From contig CATLBQ010000012.1 in NCBI GenBank assembly GCA_949879765.1, positions 1-47,173 on the forward strand: DNA of 47,173 nt, in the 5' to 3' direction. Under the pieces are notes generated by a model that made no database searches, was not told the origin of the DNA, and saw nothing but the letters and a program-made list of their open reading frames with translations. Made by a program: the position numbers and the translations under genes. Positions 27,341 through 36,310 of the stretch are shown here, one piece after another. The first letter of the stretch is position 1. Every line of letters begins with the position of its first letter. Source of the stretch: an uncultured Bacilli bacterium. GTDB taxonomy: Bacteria > Bacillota_I > Bacilli_A > ML615J-28 > CAG-313.

Positions 27341-27916
27341 TCAATGGATAGGACGATTGCATGTGTTTTTAGAAATTGTAATGATATAAGGAGAAGTAGG
27401 CCGGTTATAATTTTGATATTTACAAACAAGATAAGCTGAACTAGGTAATTTTTGACAAAAATCATCTAATACGGCACTTTCCGTTTTACCTTCTGGGTGT
27501 CCTGGATAAAGGACCAAAATAATGAGTAAGTCAGGATTCACTGCCATTATTTCAAGGGCTTTTTGAATACTTGCTAAAGTAGAAGATGCTTTTGTTGTCA
27601 AATGTTTATCATGACCTGGTAGATACCCACAATTGTAAATCACCAAATCTGCAATTTCGCTTAAATATTCATGAGACTGTAATTTGTAAGTAACATTAGT
27701 ATAGCCTTTTTCCATCAGCAATTGTTTTGTTTGCATAATGGCAATATCTTGAATATCATAGGCTACAATTTGTCCTTGATGATGAAGAAGTTCTGCCATA
27801 TATAAAGTATCTTGTCCCATACCACAAGTGGCATCAACAAATACGACATCTTCTTTACAAAGATGATGATAGTGTGCTTGGATGAGGACATGAGAAAATT
27901 CAACTATTTTATACAT
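27341..27916 (-). CDS. mnmM: tRNA 5-aminomethyl-2-thiouridine methyltransferase (YtqB/MnmM family)
   Basis: A 191-residue class I SAM methyltransferase with the SAM-binding VDATCGMGQDT, YDIQ at strand 2, and NCGYLPGHDK, characteristic of the YtqB family. In B. subtilis this enzyme methylates nm5(s2)U to mnm5(s2)U at the tRNA wobble position. GGTGAT precedes the ATG, which overlaps the end of the radical-SAM gene by 13 nt; the two are co-transcribed on the minus strand. Confidence 0.87.
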   Translation of the reverse strand: MYKIVEFSHVLIQAHYHHLCKEDVVFVDATCGMGQDTLYMAELLHHQGQIVAYDIQDIAIMQTKQLLMEKGYTNVTYKLQSHEYLSEIADLVIYNCGYLPGHDKHLTTKASSTLASIQKALEIMAVNPDLLIILVLYPGHPEGKTESAVLDDFCQKLPSSAYLVCKYQNYNRPTSPYIITISKNTCNRPIH

Positions 27917-28851
27917 AAATCACCTTGAAATACTTGTTCCTTTCGCATTTTTTTATCAATTTCATTCATCACCACAAATTTTTTCAGTGTCCATTCAGGT
28001 GCAATCAATTGGTCTTTAGGAGCATCCCCTGTGATTCGGTGAATCACAATAGAAGGCCTCAAATGACGCAACTGAGTAACGACAATCTGCACATATTCTT
28101 CTAAAGTCAAGATATGAAAGGGATGGTGAGCATAATAGGATGCAAGGGGCGTTTCTTTCATAATGTGTAGCATATGAATTTTTATCCCCTGAATATCAAA
28201 CTGATTCAAATAATCAACAGTTTGAATCATTTGCTCTTCTGTTTCAAAAGGAAGTCCATTGATGATATGAACAATTACACTCAAATGGTATTGTCTAAGT
28301 AGTTTTACGGCTTGTTCAAAAACAGCGTTATCGTAACCTCGGTTGATGAAATGGGCAGATGATGGATGCATCGTTTGAAAACCAAGTTCCACCCATACAG
28401 AAAGTGTCTGATTGAGATGTGCCAAATAAGCAACAATTTCTTCTGTCAAGCAATCAGGCCGAGTAGCTATGCTGAGAATTTTGATTTTATCATGGTATAC
28501 AACCCCGTCTTTTACAATTTGATCATAACGCACCTTGAGGTTTTCTAAGGTATCATAGGTATTGGTATTGGCCTGAAAATAAGCAATATAATCACCTTCC
28601 GGCCATTTGTTTTGCATTCGGGCTAGAACTTGGTCAAATTGTTCACGGATGGATAAGTTTTTATCTCCAGCAAAGTCACCACTACCAGCTTTGGAACAAA
28701 ATAGGCATCCTTTCGTACTGATGGTGCCATCTCGGTTAGGACAAGAGAAGTTCCCATTTAAGGCTACCTTAAATACTTTATGATGATAGATTTGTTTTAA
28801 GTAATGATCGAGTGTTACATAGTGTTTTTCATTTGTAAAAAGTGGATTCAT
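27904..28851 (-). CDS. mnmL: Radical SAM protein, TIGR01212/YtqA family (MnmL type)
   Basis: A 315-residue radical SAM enzyme with the family's unusual iron-sulfur motif, Cys in SCPNRDG and CxxC in GCLFC. It also has AYFQANTNTYD, SIATRPDCL and ELGFQTMHPSS. YtqA homologues act with YtqB in wobble uridine side-chain modification (MnmL, family knowledge). The ATG at 28851 has AGGTGAT upstream. It is divergent from spoIIID. Confidence 0.83.
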   Translation of the reverse strand: MNPLFTNEKHYVTLDHYLKQIYHHKVFKVALNGNFSCPNRDGTISTKGCLFCSKAGSGDFAGDKNLSIREQFDQVLARMQNKWPEGDYIAYFQANTNTYDTLENLKVRYDQIVKDGVVYHDKIKILSIATRPDCLTEEIVAYLAHLNQTLSVWVELGFQTMHPSSAHFINRGYDNAVFEQAVKLLRQYHLSVIVHIINGLPFETEEQMIQTVDYLNQFDIQGIKIHMLHIMKETPLASYYAHHPFHILTLEEYVQIVVTQLRHLRPSIVIHRITGDAPKDQLIAPEWTLKKFVVMNEIDKKMRKEQVFQGDLCIK

Positions 28852-28916
28852 TGTTATCACCTAGATTTATTTTACTATAAAATGATGATTTTGTCATAAT
28901 CTTCACCCTTTTCTTT

Positions 28917-28922
28917 TATAAT
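28917..28922 (+). promoter_or_regulatory. Possible -10 of spoIIID
   Basis: TATAAT lies 15 bp upstream of the spoIIID start. A TCATAAT element at 28894-28900 resembles the SigE -35 (KMATATT) but the spacing and -10 do not fit SigE well. The sigma factor is unresolved. Confidence 0.3.
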
Positions 28923-28937
28923 GGAATGAGGGATACT

Positions 28938-29192
28938 ATGGAAGAAAAAATCAAAGAAAGAGTATTAAAAGGTGCAACCTATTTGGTGCTTCATCAAAGT
29001 AATGTAAGAGAAGTCGCCGAATACTTAGGATGTTCAAAAAGTACAGTACACAAAGACTTAACGATTCGGCTATACAAATTAGATAGAGGATTATATAAAA
29101 AGGTACAATGGATCTTTTCTACCAATAAGAATGAACGGCATATCCGAGGTGGAGAAACAACAAAAGCTAGGTACCAAAAGAAAAAATTCTAA
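28938..29192 (+). CDS. spoIIID: Stage III sporulation transcriptional regulator SpoIIID
   Basis: An 84-residue DNA-binding protein with the SpoIIID helix-turn-helix (VREVAEYLGCSKSTVHKDLT, about residues 21-40), followed by RHIRGGETTKARYQKK, the conserved basic C-terminal segment. In Bacillus it adjusts mother-cell SigE and SigK regulons. The ATG at 28938 with GAGGG 5 nt upstream matches the family N-terminus; an ATG at 28926 would precede this SD. It is strong evidence that the organism makes spores or did so recently. Confidence 0.93.
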   Translation: MEEKIKERVLKGATYLVLHQSNVREVAEYLGCSKSTVHKDLTIRLYKLDRGLYKKVQWIFSTNKNERHIRGGETTKARYQKKKF

Positions 29193-29216
29193 TTGTAAGA
29201 AAAAAATGTCAAAGTA

Positions 29217-29225
29217 TGGTATAAT
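29217..29225 (+). promoter_or_regulatory. Extended -10 promoter of the DUF1295 gene
   Basis: TGG then TATAAT (29220-29225), inside the spoIIID-DUF1295 gap, with no good -35. The predicted start near 29232 falls in the SD of the following gene. Confidence 0.45.
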
Positions 29226-29241
29226 CACTTGGGTGATGTTT

Positions 29242-30162
29242 ATGAAACAAAATTATCGTGATTCAAAATTATGGAGTACCATCTTGGTGATGGTTATTTA
29301 TGCTATTGCAGGTGCAGGTGCAGGGGTGACCTATCTTGTTTTACCCATTGAACACCTCTTATTTAAATTTTTGCTTTGCGATATAGTGGCCACGCTGATT
29401 GTCTATTTGGGCAGTTGTCTGTTTCGAAATGCATCGGTATATGATCCATACTGGAGTGTTGCACCAATGGTGATGACCCCGTTATTTATTCATTTTACAG
29501 TAGGATTTCATCTATATACCATCATCATTTTAATTCTCATTGAATTATGGGGAGCAAGACTTACGCTCAACTGGTTTCACCGCTTTCAAGGATTATCGCA
29601 TCAAGACTGGCGCTATACCCATTTTCAAACCAAACATCCTAAATTGTGGTGGCTCATTTCACTTGGAGGAATTCATCTTTTGCCTACACTTGTTGTCTTT
29701 ATGGCGATGTTACCAGTATTTTCTTATGTCAATGCCTTTTATAAGCCAGTAGAAATCAATGGTACGATTATCATTTGTATTTGTGTTGCTCTATTGGGTA
29801 TTGTGTTAGAAACACTAGCCGATATCCAAATGGATCAATTCAAGAAACATGCCTCTGCAAAAGAGATTAACCGAACAGGGCTTTGGAAAAAGAGTAGGCA
29901 TCCCAATTATTTTGGTGAAATTGTATTTTGGATTAGTATGTTCTTGTTTTGTATATCGGTAGCAAGCAATATGTGGGTAATGGTATTTAGTCCACTGTTT
30001 GTCTTTTTATTATTTGGGGTGGTAAGTATTCCCATGATGGAGAAAAGACAATTGCAAACCAAATCTGAATATGAAACATACAAAAAAGAAACCAATTTAT
30101 TATTGCCAATTTTAGCACCTAGTAAAACAGAAGATAAATCTAAGCCAACATCTAGAAAATAG
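29242..30162 (+). CDS. DUF1295 membrane protein (steroid 5-alpha reductase-like)
   Basis: A 306-residue polytopic membrane protein. It has DPYWSVAP, LILIELWGARLTLNW, and the C-terminal signature LWKKSRHPNYFGEIVFW that marks the DUF1295/steroid 5-alpha-reductase-like fold. Proteins of this group are NADPH-dependent reductases or methyltransferase relatives; the substrate here is unknown. The start at 29242 has GGGTGA 5 nt upstream; ATG 29236 is in frame and nearly at the predicted RNA start. The gene is independent of spoIIID by promoter. Confidence 0.85.
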   Translation: MKQNYRDSKLWSTILVMVIYAIAGAGAGVTYLVLPIEHLLFKFLLCDIVATLIVYLGSCLFRNASVYDPYWSVAPMVMTPLFIHFTVGFHLYTIIILILIELWGARLTLNWFHRFQGLSHQDWRYTHFQTKHPKLWWLISLGGIHLLPTLVVFMAMLPVFSYVNAFYKPVEINGTIIICICVALLGIVLETLADIQMDQFKKHASAKEINRTGLWKKSRHPNYFGEIVFWISMFLFCISVASNMWVMVFSPLFVFLLFGVVSIPMMEKRQLQTKSEYETYKKETNLLLPILAPSKTEDKSKPTSRK

Positions 30163-30244
30163 AATTTGAAATGGCTGTGAGGGTCTAAAAATAAATATAG
30201 AATATCAACATCAAAAAGACCTTTTATATGCATATAAACAATTA

Positions 30245-30281
30245 AAAATAGTTCTCTTAGGATATCAAGAGGACTATTTTT
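30245..30281. terminator. Bidirectional terminator
   Basis: AAAATAGTTCTCTT (30245-30258) pairs with AAGAGGACTATTTT (30267-30280), 14 bp with one T-G pair. It lies at the 3' ends of the DUF1295 gene and the LysR remnant. Confidence 0.75.
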
Positions 30282-30630
30282 ATCTTTCCATCATCGAAGA
30301 AGAGGCTAGATACATCTGAATGATTTTATCCAATAAATTAGTATGATGAGAATTCTGACTATAAATGATATAATTGTTTCGAATCATACTTAAATTTTTA
30401 ATAGGTAAAATAGTAATTTTTCATTTTTTTCAATTCATCCATACAAGCTCTTTTGGTTAGAATTGAAATAAAAATATTTTTGCGAATCAATAACTTGATT
30501 TTCTCTCTTCTTCAAAACTACGAATAGGGTGACTTGCAGCAGGTTGGGTAAGAGAAAGTATTTGTGCAGCCTTACTGAAATTTTGAACTTCCATTACTAT
30601 TAGTAGTGTTTTTAATCGAATATCTATCAT
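30280..30630 (-). pseudogene. LysR-family regulator remnant
   Basis: From ATG at 30630 (minus) the frame reads a LysR helix-turn-helix (NFSKAAQILSLTQPAASH) and stops after 46 codons. A frame change resumes the expected continuation (KIKLLIRKNIF). The middle of the gene is missing, and a stretch resembling a LysR C-terminal end (IKNLSMIRNNYIIYSQNS, then IIQMYLASSS) reaches TAA at 30280-30282. It is therefore a frameshifted, internally deleted regulator. It is divergent from the Kef-type antiporter, the usual layout of a LysR regulator and its target. It also occupies most of the 30163-30808 gap. Confidence 0.75.
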
Positions 30631-30682
30631 GATTTCTTCGTTTTATTATAAATATAATTTATCAATATCTAAAAAAATATAA

Positions 30683-30712
30683 TTTGACTTTATAGTCAAA
30701 AAGTTGTATAAT
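30683..30712 (+). promoter_or_regulatory. Promoter with palindromic operator before the antiporter
   Basis: TTGACT (30684-30689), exactly 17 bp, TATAAT (30707-30712). A perfect inverted repeat TTTGACT/AGTCAAA (30683-30689/30694-30700) covers the -35, as expected for a repressor or regulator site. Confidence 0.65.
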
Positions 30713-30808
30713 AATATAACATATTTAAAATCATCTGCAAGAAATAACCAAAAAAAGAATCATCAGAATCAAATATTGGTATACATTGTACTAGAAGGAG
30801 TGATATCT

Positions 30809-32263
30809 ATGCAACTCACATTTTATGAAAAACTGGGCATTACATCCCCAACAGCTATCATTATTATTTCAATCGCATTGATGTTATTTTTGGGCTTTGC
30901 TATGACAAGAATTACCAAGCTATTCAAACTACCCAATGTAACAGCTTATATTTTAACGGGTATTTTAATTGGCCCTTATTGTATCAATTTGGTTCCTGAA
31001 CCAATTGTAGACGGAATGAGTTTTTTATCGGATATTGCGCTTGCTTTTATTGCTTTTAGTACGGGTGAATTTTTTCGATTTTCCATATTAAAGAAAAATG
31101 GAATGAAAGTGGTGGTCATTACGATATTAGAGGCATGTCTTGCTTCTATCTTTGTCTTTGTTTTGATGTATGGTATTTTGCATTTGAACTTGGCTTTTTC
31201 CCTTGTAATTGCAGCGCTTGCTGCAGCAACCGCTCCTGCATCTACTATGATGACGATTCGTCAAACGAGGGCAAAAGGAGACTTTGTCGATACCCTTTTA
31301 CAAGTGGTGGCATTAGATGATATTGTAGGACTTGTGGCTTATAGTATTGCCATATCAGTTGCGGTTGCTTTGATGAGTAGTACAACAGGCTTTCAAATTG
31401 TAAGTGTTTTACGTCCTATTGGTGTCAATATTGGTGTGCTTTTATTGGGTGGATTATTTGGCTTTATGATGAAGTGGATGATGCCTAAAAAGCGATCAAC
31501 CGATAATCGTTTAATTATTTCCATAGCCCTTATCTTTTTATTTTGTGGCATATGTGCAATGTTAGATATTTCACCATTACTAGGCTGTATGTCTATGGGG
31601 ATGATTTATATCAATATTACCGATGATGATAAATTATTTAAACAACTCAATTATTTTAGTCCCCCGATTTTGTTGTTATTTTTTGTTAGATCAGGAGTGA
31701 ACTTTAAGTTAGATAGTCTAGTGAATACATCTAGTTCAATTGGACAGACCCCTTTATTTGTTGTAGGCATTCTCTATTTCTTGGTACGAATTATTGGAAA
31801 ATATGTAGGTGCTTTTTTGGGGTGTTTGTGTGCGAAAAAGAAAAAGGAAGTGCGCAATTATTTGGGGCTAGCTTTGATTCCTCAAGCTGGTGTAGCCATT
31901 GGTCTTGCGGCACTAGGGGCAAGAAGTTTAGGTGGAGAAATGGGAAGTGCCTTAGAAACGATTATTTTAGCTTCTAGTGTGTTATATGAATTGATTGGGC
32001 CAGCTTGTGCGAAGGCATCCTTATATTTATCAAAGTCATATAGCAATAAATTAGATGATTTGACTACTGTGGTAGAAACTCATCCAGATGGTACTCCAAA
32101 AACAGCAGTCGATATTTTAGTAGAAAGAATTCAGCAGATTCAAACAGAACTGCCTGTTCATGCGGAACATCTATCAGAAGAAGAACAAGCCTTTACAGAG
32201 GCCGCTGAAGAACAATATCGTATATCCCGTCAGATACGGCGCTCACCATTTAATAGAAGATAG
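30809..32263 (+). CDS. Kef-type cation/proton antiporter (CPA2)
   Basis: A 484-residue membrane transporter with about 12 helices and a hydrophilic tail of about 80 residues. Family features are PNVTAYILTGILIGPY near the N-terminus and VVALDDIVGLVAY, the conserved acidic pair in the ion-binding helix. The tail is rich in Glu and Gln and lacks a recognisable TrkA-N domain. It probably exchanges K+ or Na+ for H+. The ATG at 30809 has AAGGAG 8 nt upstream. An MgtC-like gene follows after 11 nt, so the two form an operon. Confidence 0.88.
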   Translation: MQLTFYEKLGITSPTAIIIISIALMLFLGFAMTRITKLFKLPNVTAYILTGILIGPYCINLVPEPIVDGMSFLSDIALAFIAFSTGEFFRFSILKKNGMKVVVITILEACLASIFVFVLMYGILHLNLAFSLVIAALAAATAPASTMMTIRQTRAKGDFVDTLLQVVALDDIVGLVAYSIAISVAVALMSSTTGFQIVSVLRPIGVNIGVLLLGGLFGFMMKWMMPKKRSTDNRLIISIALIFLFCGICAMLDISPLLGCMSMGMIYINITDDDKLFKQLNYFSPPILLLFFVRSGVNFKLDSLVNTSSSIGQTPLFVVGILYFLVRIIGKYVGAFLGCLCAKKKKEVRNYLGLALIPQAGVAIGLAALGARSLGGEMGSALETIILASSVLYELIGPACAKASLYLSKSYSNKLDDLTTVVETHPDGTPKTAVDILVERIQQIQTELPVHAEHLSEEEQAFTEAAEEQYRISRQIRRSPFNRR

Positions 32264-32274
32264 GAGGTAATTTC

Positions 32275-33006
32275 ATGGTAACGATGACATTAATGGATCC
32301 AGTAGCAGAGTTATTAGGGAACTGGTCCACAACATTTAATATTTGGAGTATTCTATTGAGAATTGTTTTATCCGTTCTTTTAGCGTCGATTATTGGCTAT
32401 GAACGCTCTAGTAAAAGACATGCGGCAGGACTAAGAACATTCATCTTGGTTTCTTTGGCCTCAACCATAGCAATGATGTTAGATTTATTTTTAAAGGATG
32501 AAGGTACAGTTACTTTTTATTTGGTTTCTGCAGCAACCATTATTGCAATTGCAATTATTAGTGCCAATACAATTTTATATAGTTCAAGAAATCAAATCAA
32601 AGGACTTACTACATCAGTTGGGCTTTGGGCTTGTGGGATTCTAGGACTTGCGGTAGGGGCCTGCTGCTATACCATTGTAATCATTTGTTTTGTATCTTAT
32701 CTTTGTATTTTATCTTTATTCCCAAAATTAGAAGCGTATTTTAAAAATCGTTCCAATCATTTTGAGGTGCATTTAGAACTTAAAAATATCAGTTATTTGC
32801 AAGACTTTGTTGCGGTGATTCGTAAACTTGGATTAACGATTGATGATATTGAATCCAATCCTGCATATCTCAATTCTGGTTTAAGTGTGTATTCTGTTTC
32901 TATTTCAATTCATAGTCAAGAACTTAAGAAATATAAAACCCACAAAGAAATTATTGAGGCTCTGCAATCCTTAGATTATATTTATCATATTGAAGAAATG
33001 AATTAA
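32275..33006 (+). CDS. MgtC/SapB family membrane protein
   Basis: A 243-residue protein with about four to five N-terminal helices and the family signature IGYERSSKRHAAGLRTF, then a soluble C-terminal domain (about residues 155-243) that looks ACT-like. MgtC proteins modulate membrane ATPases or Mg2+ homeostasis; here the gene is paired with a cation antiporter. TAGGAGGT precedes the ATG. Confidence 0.85.
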   Translation: MVTMTLMDPVAELLGNWSTTFNIWSILLRIVLSVLLASIIGYERSSKRHAAGLRTFILVSLASTIAMMLDLFLKDEGTVTFYLVSAATIIAIAIISANTILYSSRNQIKGLTTSVGLWACGILGLAVGACCYTIVIICFVSYLCILSLFPKLEAYFKNRSNHFEVHLELKNISYLQDFVAVIRKLGLTIDDIESNPAYLNSGLSVYSVSISIHSQELKKYKTHKEIIEALQSLDYIYHIEEMN

Positions 33007-33008
33007 AA

Positions 33009-33047
33009 ATAAAACAGATGTTTGCTTCACACAAACATCTGTTTTAT
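33009..33047. terminator. Bidirectional terminator
   Basis: A perfect stem of at least 14 bp: AAAACAGATGTTTG (33011-33024) and CAAACATCTGTTTT (33032-33045) around CTTCACA. It lies between two convergent genes. Confidence 0.85.
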
Positions 33048-33646
33048 AATTCTATAGGCGAATCTATCTGAATTTGAATCGTATTGTTGGTCAAGTTAAT
33101 CAGTAATTGGGTGACGAAATGGCATTCATCTACTGGCAATTGAACAGTAAGTGAAACCTGAGTTGCAAAACTACGATTGATGATACGATAGGGTTTGAGC
33201 CGGTTTTCAATAATATCTAAATAAGGGTAATCAAATGTCAACTGGATTTTGGTGTATTCCACCATAGGGGTAATTCCTGCTTCTTTTAAAGCAAGACTTG
33301 CCGCAGTGCTATAAGCGCGGACAAGACCACCTGCACCTAATTTGATTCCCCCAAAATAACGGGTCACGACACATGCAAAATTGGTGATTTCATTTTTGCG
33401 AAACACATCTAATACAGGAAGTCCTGCAGTACCACTTGGTTCTCCATCATCACTATAATGTCCTGCTTCACCACTTTTCCCGATGGTATATGCAGTGATA
33501 TGATGGGTAGCATCACTGAATTCATGACGTATATCCTCGAAAAAGGTTTTTGCTTCTTCTACAGAAGAAACAGGGCAGAGGCTCGCGATAAATTCACTTT
33601 TGGTTACTTCGTAAGTTATTCGAACTTTTTTTGCAATTGTATTCAT
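33044..33646 (-). CDS. YigZ/IMPACT family protein
   Basis: A 200-residue YigZ-like protein. It has SEFIASLCPVSSVEEA, DATHHITAYTIG, SDDGEPSGTAGLPVL and RYFGGIKLGAGGLVRAYS, all family signatures, and a C-terminal DUF1949 domain. Its role is unclear in bacteria; some annotations suggest a peptidase or a translation-related function. The ATG at 33646 has AAGGTGAG upstream on the minus strand and an extended -10 (TGG-TATAAT, 33671-33663) just before it. Confidence 0.9.
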   Translation of the reverse strand: MNTIAKKVRITYEVTKSEFIASLCPVSSVEEAKTFFEDIRHEFSDATHHITAYTIGKSGEAGHYSDDGEPSGTAGLPVLDVFRKNEITNFACVVTRYFGGIKLGAGGLVRAYSTAASLALKEAGITPMVEYTKIQLTFDYPYLDIIENRLKPYRIINRSFATQVSLTVQLPVDECHFVTQLLINLTNNTIQIQIDSPIEL

Positions 33647-33754
33647 TTTTCTCACCTTCTTTATTATACCATAAATTGTTTTTGTAGTGCTAGAATTGCT
33701 ATTCTTATTCATTCTAATGGGTAAAAATAAACCGGAAAAATAATGCTCTTTTAT

Positions 33755-33783
33755 TTGATATTTGACCCAATTTATGGTATAAT
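33755..33783 (+). promoter_or_regulatory. Promoter of tex
   Basis: TTGATA (33755-33760), 17 bp, TATAAT (33778-33783) with extended -10 TGG. The predicted start is near 33790. The leader holds a 25-codon ORF (33792-33869) that overlaps the tex start. Confidence 0.75.
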
Positions 33784-33850
33784 ATTTAAGTATGCATGTT
33801 GTTTATGAAGCAGGGGGAAAAACAAAATGCAAGTGTTGGAGGAATAATTT

Positions 33851-36283
33851 ATGGAAAACAACTATATGAATGATGCCCTACTTGGGAAAATTTCACGTGA
33901 ACAAAATGTGCGAATTGGCCAAATTAGAGCAGTGTTAGAATTGATTGAAGGAGGAGCAACAGTTCCTTTTATTGCCCGTTATCGTAAAGAAGTAACTGGT
34001 AATTTAGATGAAGAACAAATTAGAGCGATTTATCAAGAATGGGACTATGGACAAAAATTAGCTGCTCGTAAAGAAGACGTCATGCGTCTTATCGAAGAAA
34101 AAGGAAAATTAACTGATGAAATTAGAATGGGGATTATCAATGCCACTAAGTTATCAGAGATTGAAGATATTTATCGTCCATTTAAGGAAAAGAAAAAAAC
34201 ACGTGCAACCGATGCAAAAAAGAAAGGTTTAGAACCACTTGCGGAATACTTACTTTCTTTCCCACTTGAAGGAAACGTAGAAGAAGAAGCAAGTCAATAT
34301 GTAACTAATCTTGAAGGTAAAACAGACGAAGAATTAGAAGCAATGAAAAAAGAAGGTGTCATTGTTAAAAATGTTGCCGAAGCCATTCAAGGGGCCAAAG
34401 ATATTATTGCTGAAATTGTATCAGATGAACCAAAATATCGGGCTTGGATTCGTGAAAATTTTGAAAATGAAGCCAAGATGAAATCAGAAGTGAAAGATGA
34501 TGCAGTAGATGAAAAGAAAGTATATGAAATGTACTATGCTTACGAAGAACCATTAAAGACAATCAAATTGCATCGTATTTTGGCTTTGAATCGTGCCGAA
34601 GATGAAAAAGTAGTTAAGGTAACAGTTGTTGAAGATTATGCGAAAGTATTAGATTATATTTGTGGTGATATGGTAAAAGTCAACGAATCTATTACTGCAC
34701 CATATGTCAAAGAAGCTGCTCAAGATGGATATGATCGTTTGATTAAACCAGCCATTATTCGTGAAATCCGTGGTGAATTAAAAGACAAAGCAGAAGATCA
34801 AGCCATTCATATTTTTGGTGAAAACCTAAGAAACTATTTATTACAACCTCCAATGAAAGGAAAAGTTGTATTGGGTGTTGACCCTGCATTTAGAACTGGT
34901 TGTAAACTAGCTGTAGTTGATGCAACTGGAAAATTACTAGAAAAAAGTGTAATGTATCCACATCAAAAAAATAAAGGGGAAGTTGTTCCACCAGCACGTT
35001 ATCAAGCAGCAGTTGATATATTCTGTGAACTTGTCAATAAACACAATGTAGAAGTCGTAGCGATGGGAAATGGTACCGCAAGCCGTGAAACAGAAGCATT
35101 TGTTGCAAGTACATTAAAATTAATTGAACGTGATGTCAAATATATTATTGTCAATGAAGCAGGTGCATCTGTGTATTCCGCATCAGATTTGGCACGTGAA
35201 GAATTCCCTGACTTTTCTGTAGAAGAACGTTCAGCTATTTCTATTGCTCGTCGTTTGCAAGACCCACTATCTGAGTTGGTTAAAATTGATCCAAAATCTA
35301 TTGGTGTAGGTCAATATCAACATGATGTAAGCCAATCCAAACTAGCAGATTCACTTGATTTCGTTGTAGAAACTGCGGTTAATCAAGTTGGTGTTAATAT
35401 CAATACAGCATCCTATTCTTTATTAAAATATGTTGCCGGTTTAAATGCTGGTACAGCGAAAAAGATTGTTGCTTATCGTGAAGAAAATGGTCGTTTTGAA
35501 AACCGAAATGATATTAAAGTCAAAGGGGTAGGACCAAAAGCATTAGAACAAGCAATTGGTTTCTTACGAATTGTTGATGGAAATGAACCACTAGATATGA
35601 CAGGAATTCACCCTGAAAGTTATGAAACCGCTCGAGCTATTTTAGAAAAAATGAACTTTACTTCTGCTGATTTGGGTAAAGCTGAGTTGGTTGAAAAAGT
35701 AAAGAATTTAACTGCTGAAGAAAAAGCAGCGATGATTGCGGAATTAAATGTAGGTGAATATACTTTCCAAGATATCCTTGATGCCTTTGTTTCACCATTA
35801 CGTGACCCACGTGATATGATTGAAGCACCGGTTTTAAGAGGCGATATTTTAGAATTAGAAGACCTAGCTGCGGGTATGGAATTACAAGGTACAGTACGTA
35901 ATGTAACTGACTTTGGTGCTTTTGTAGACTGCGGATTACACGATGATGGACTTGTTCATGTTTCTAAAATGTCAACAAAATTTATCAAACATCCATTAGA
36001 AGCAGTTCATGTTGGTCAAATTGTAAAAGTTTGGGTATTAGAAGTCGATTTACAAAAAGGTCGTTTGCAACTGACAATGATTGATCCAGATGCACCTAAA
36101 CCAGAACCAGAACGTAGACAACCTAAACCAAAACAACAAAGAAGACCACAAATTGATCCAGAAGCTGAAAAGCAACGCAAGCAACGTTTAGAACAAAAAG
36201 CAAAACGTGAAGAATATAGACGTCGTCAAGAGGAAAGATTTGAAAAGCAAATCCAAGCGTTAAGAAATAAATTTGGAAATTAA
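33851..36283 (+). CDS. tex: Tex family RNA-binding transcription accessory protein
   Basis: An 810-residue multidomain protein: N-terminal Tex domain with TVPFIARYRKEVTG, YqgF-like RNase H fold (about residues 330-455, GVDPAFRTGCKLAVVDATG), tandem helix-hairpin-helix segments (about 495-560), and an S1 RNA-binding domain (about 665-735, GTVRNVTDFGAFVDCGLH). A C-terminal tail (about 745-810) is rich in Arg, Lys, Gln and Glu. It binds nucleic acid and associates with transcription/translation. It is preceded by GGAGG 8 nt before the ATG. acpP follows after 27 nt without an obvious promoter. Confidence 0.95.
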   Translation: MENNYMNDALLGKISREQNVRIGQIRAVLELIEGGATVPFIARYRKEVTGNLDEEQIRAIYQEWDYGQKLAARKEDVMRLIEEKGKLTDEIRMGIINATKLSEIEDIYRPFKEKKKTRATDAKKKGLEPLAEYLLSFPLEGNVEEEASQYVTNLEGKTDEELEAMKKEGVIVKNVAEAIQGAKDIIAEIVSDEPKYRAWIRENFENEAKMKSEVKDDAVDEKKVYEMYYAYEEPLKTIKLHRILALNRAEDEKVVKVTVVEDYAKVLDYICGDMVKVNESITAPYVKEAAQDGYDRLIKPAIIREIRGELKDKAEDQAIHIFGENLRNYLLQPPMKGKVVLGVDPAFRTGCKLAVVDATGKLLEKSVMYPHQKNKGEVVPPARYQAAVDIFCELVNKHNVEVVAMGNGTASRETEAFVASTLKLIERDVKYIIVNEAGASVYSASDLAREEFPDFSVEERSAISIARRLQDPLSELVKIDPKSIGVGQYQHDVSQSKLADSLDFVVETAVNQVGVNINTASYSLLKYVAGLNAGTAKKIVAYREENGRFENRNDIKVKGVGPKALEQAIGFLRIVDGNEPLDMTGIHPESYETARAILEKMNFTSADLGKAELVEKVKNLTAEEKAAMIAELNVGEYTFQDILDAFVSPLRDPRDMIEAPVLRGDILELEDLAAGMELQGTVRNVTDFGAFVDCGLHDDGLVHVSKMSTKFIKHPLEAVHVGQIVKVWVLEVDLQKGRLQLTMIDPDAPKPEPERRQPKPKQQRRPQIDPEAEKQRKQRLEQKAKREEYRRRQEERFEKQIQALRNKFGN

Positions 36284-36310
36284 TCATTGATTATTATAGG
36301 AGGAATCAGT

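Noticed and set aside
28894-28922. SigE promoter for spoIIID
   Set aside because: TCATAAT resembles the -35, but the spacing is too long and the -10 does not match CATACANT.
27306-33047. The word AAACAGATGTTTGCTT shared by two terminators
   Set aside because: The core AAACAGATGTTT is a palindrome that suits terminator hairpins; the two flanking structures differ, so it is probably coincidence.
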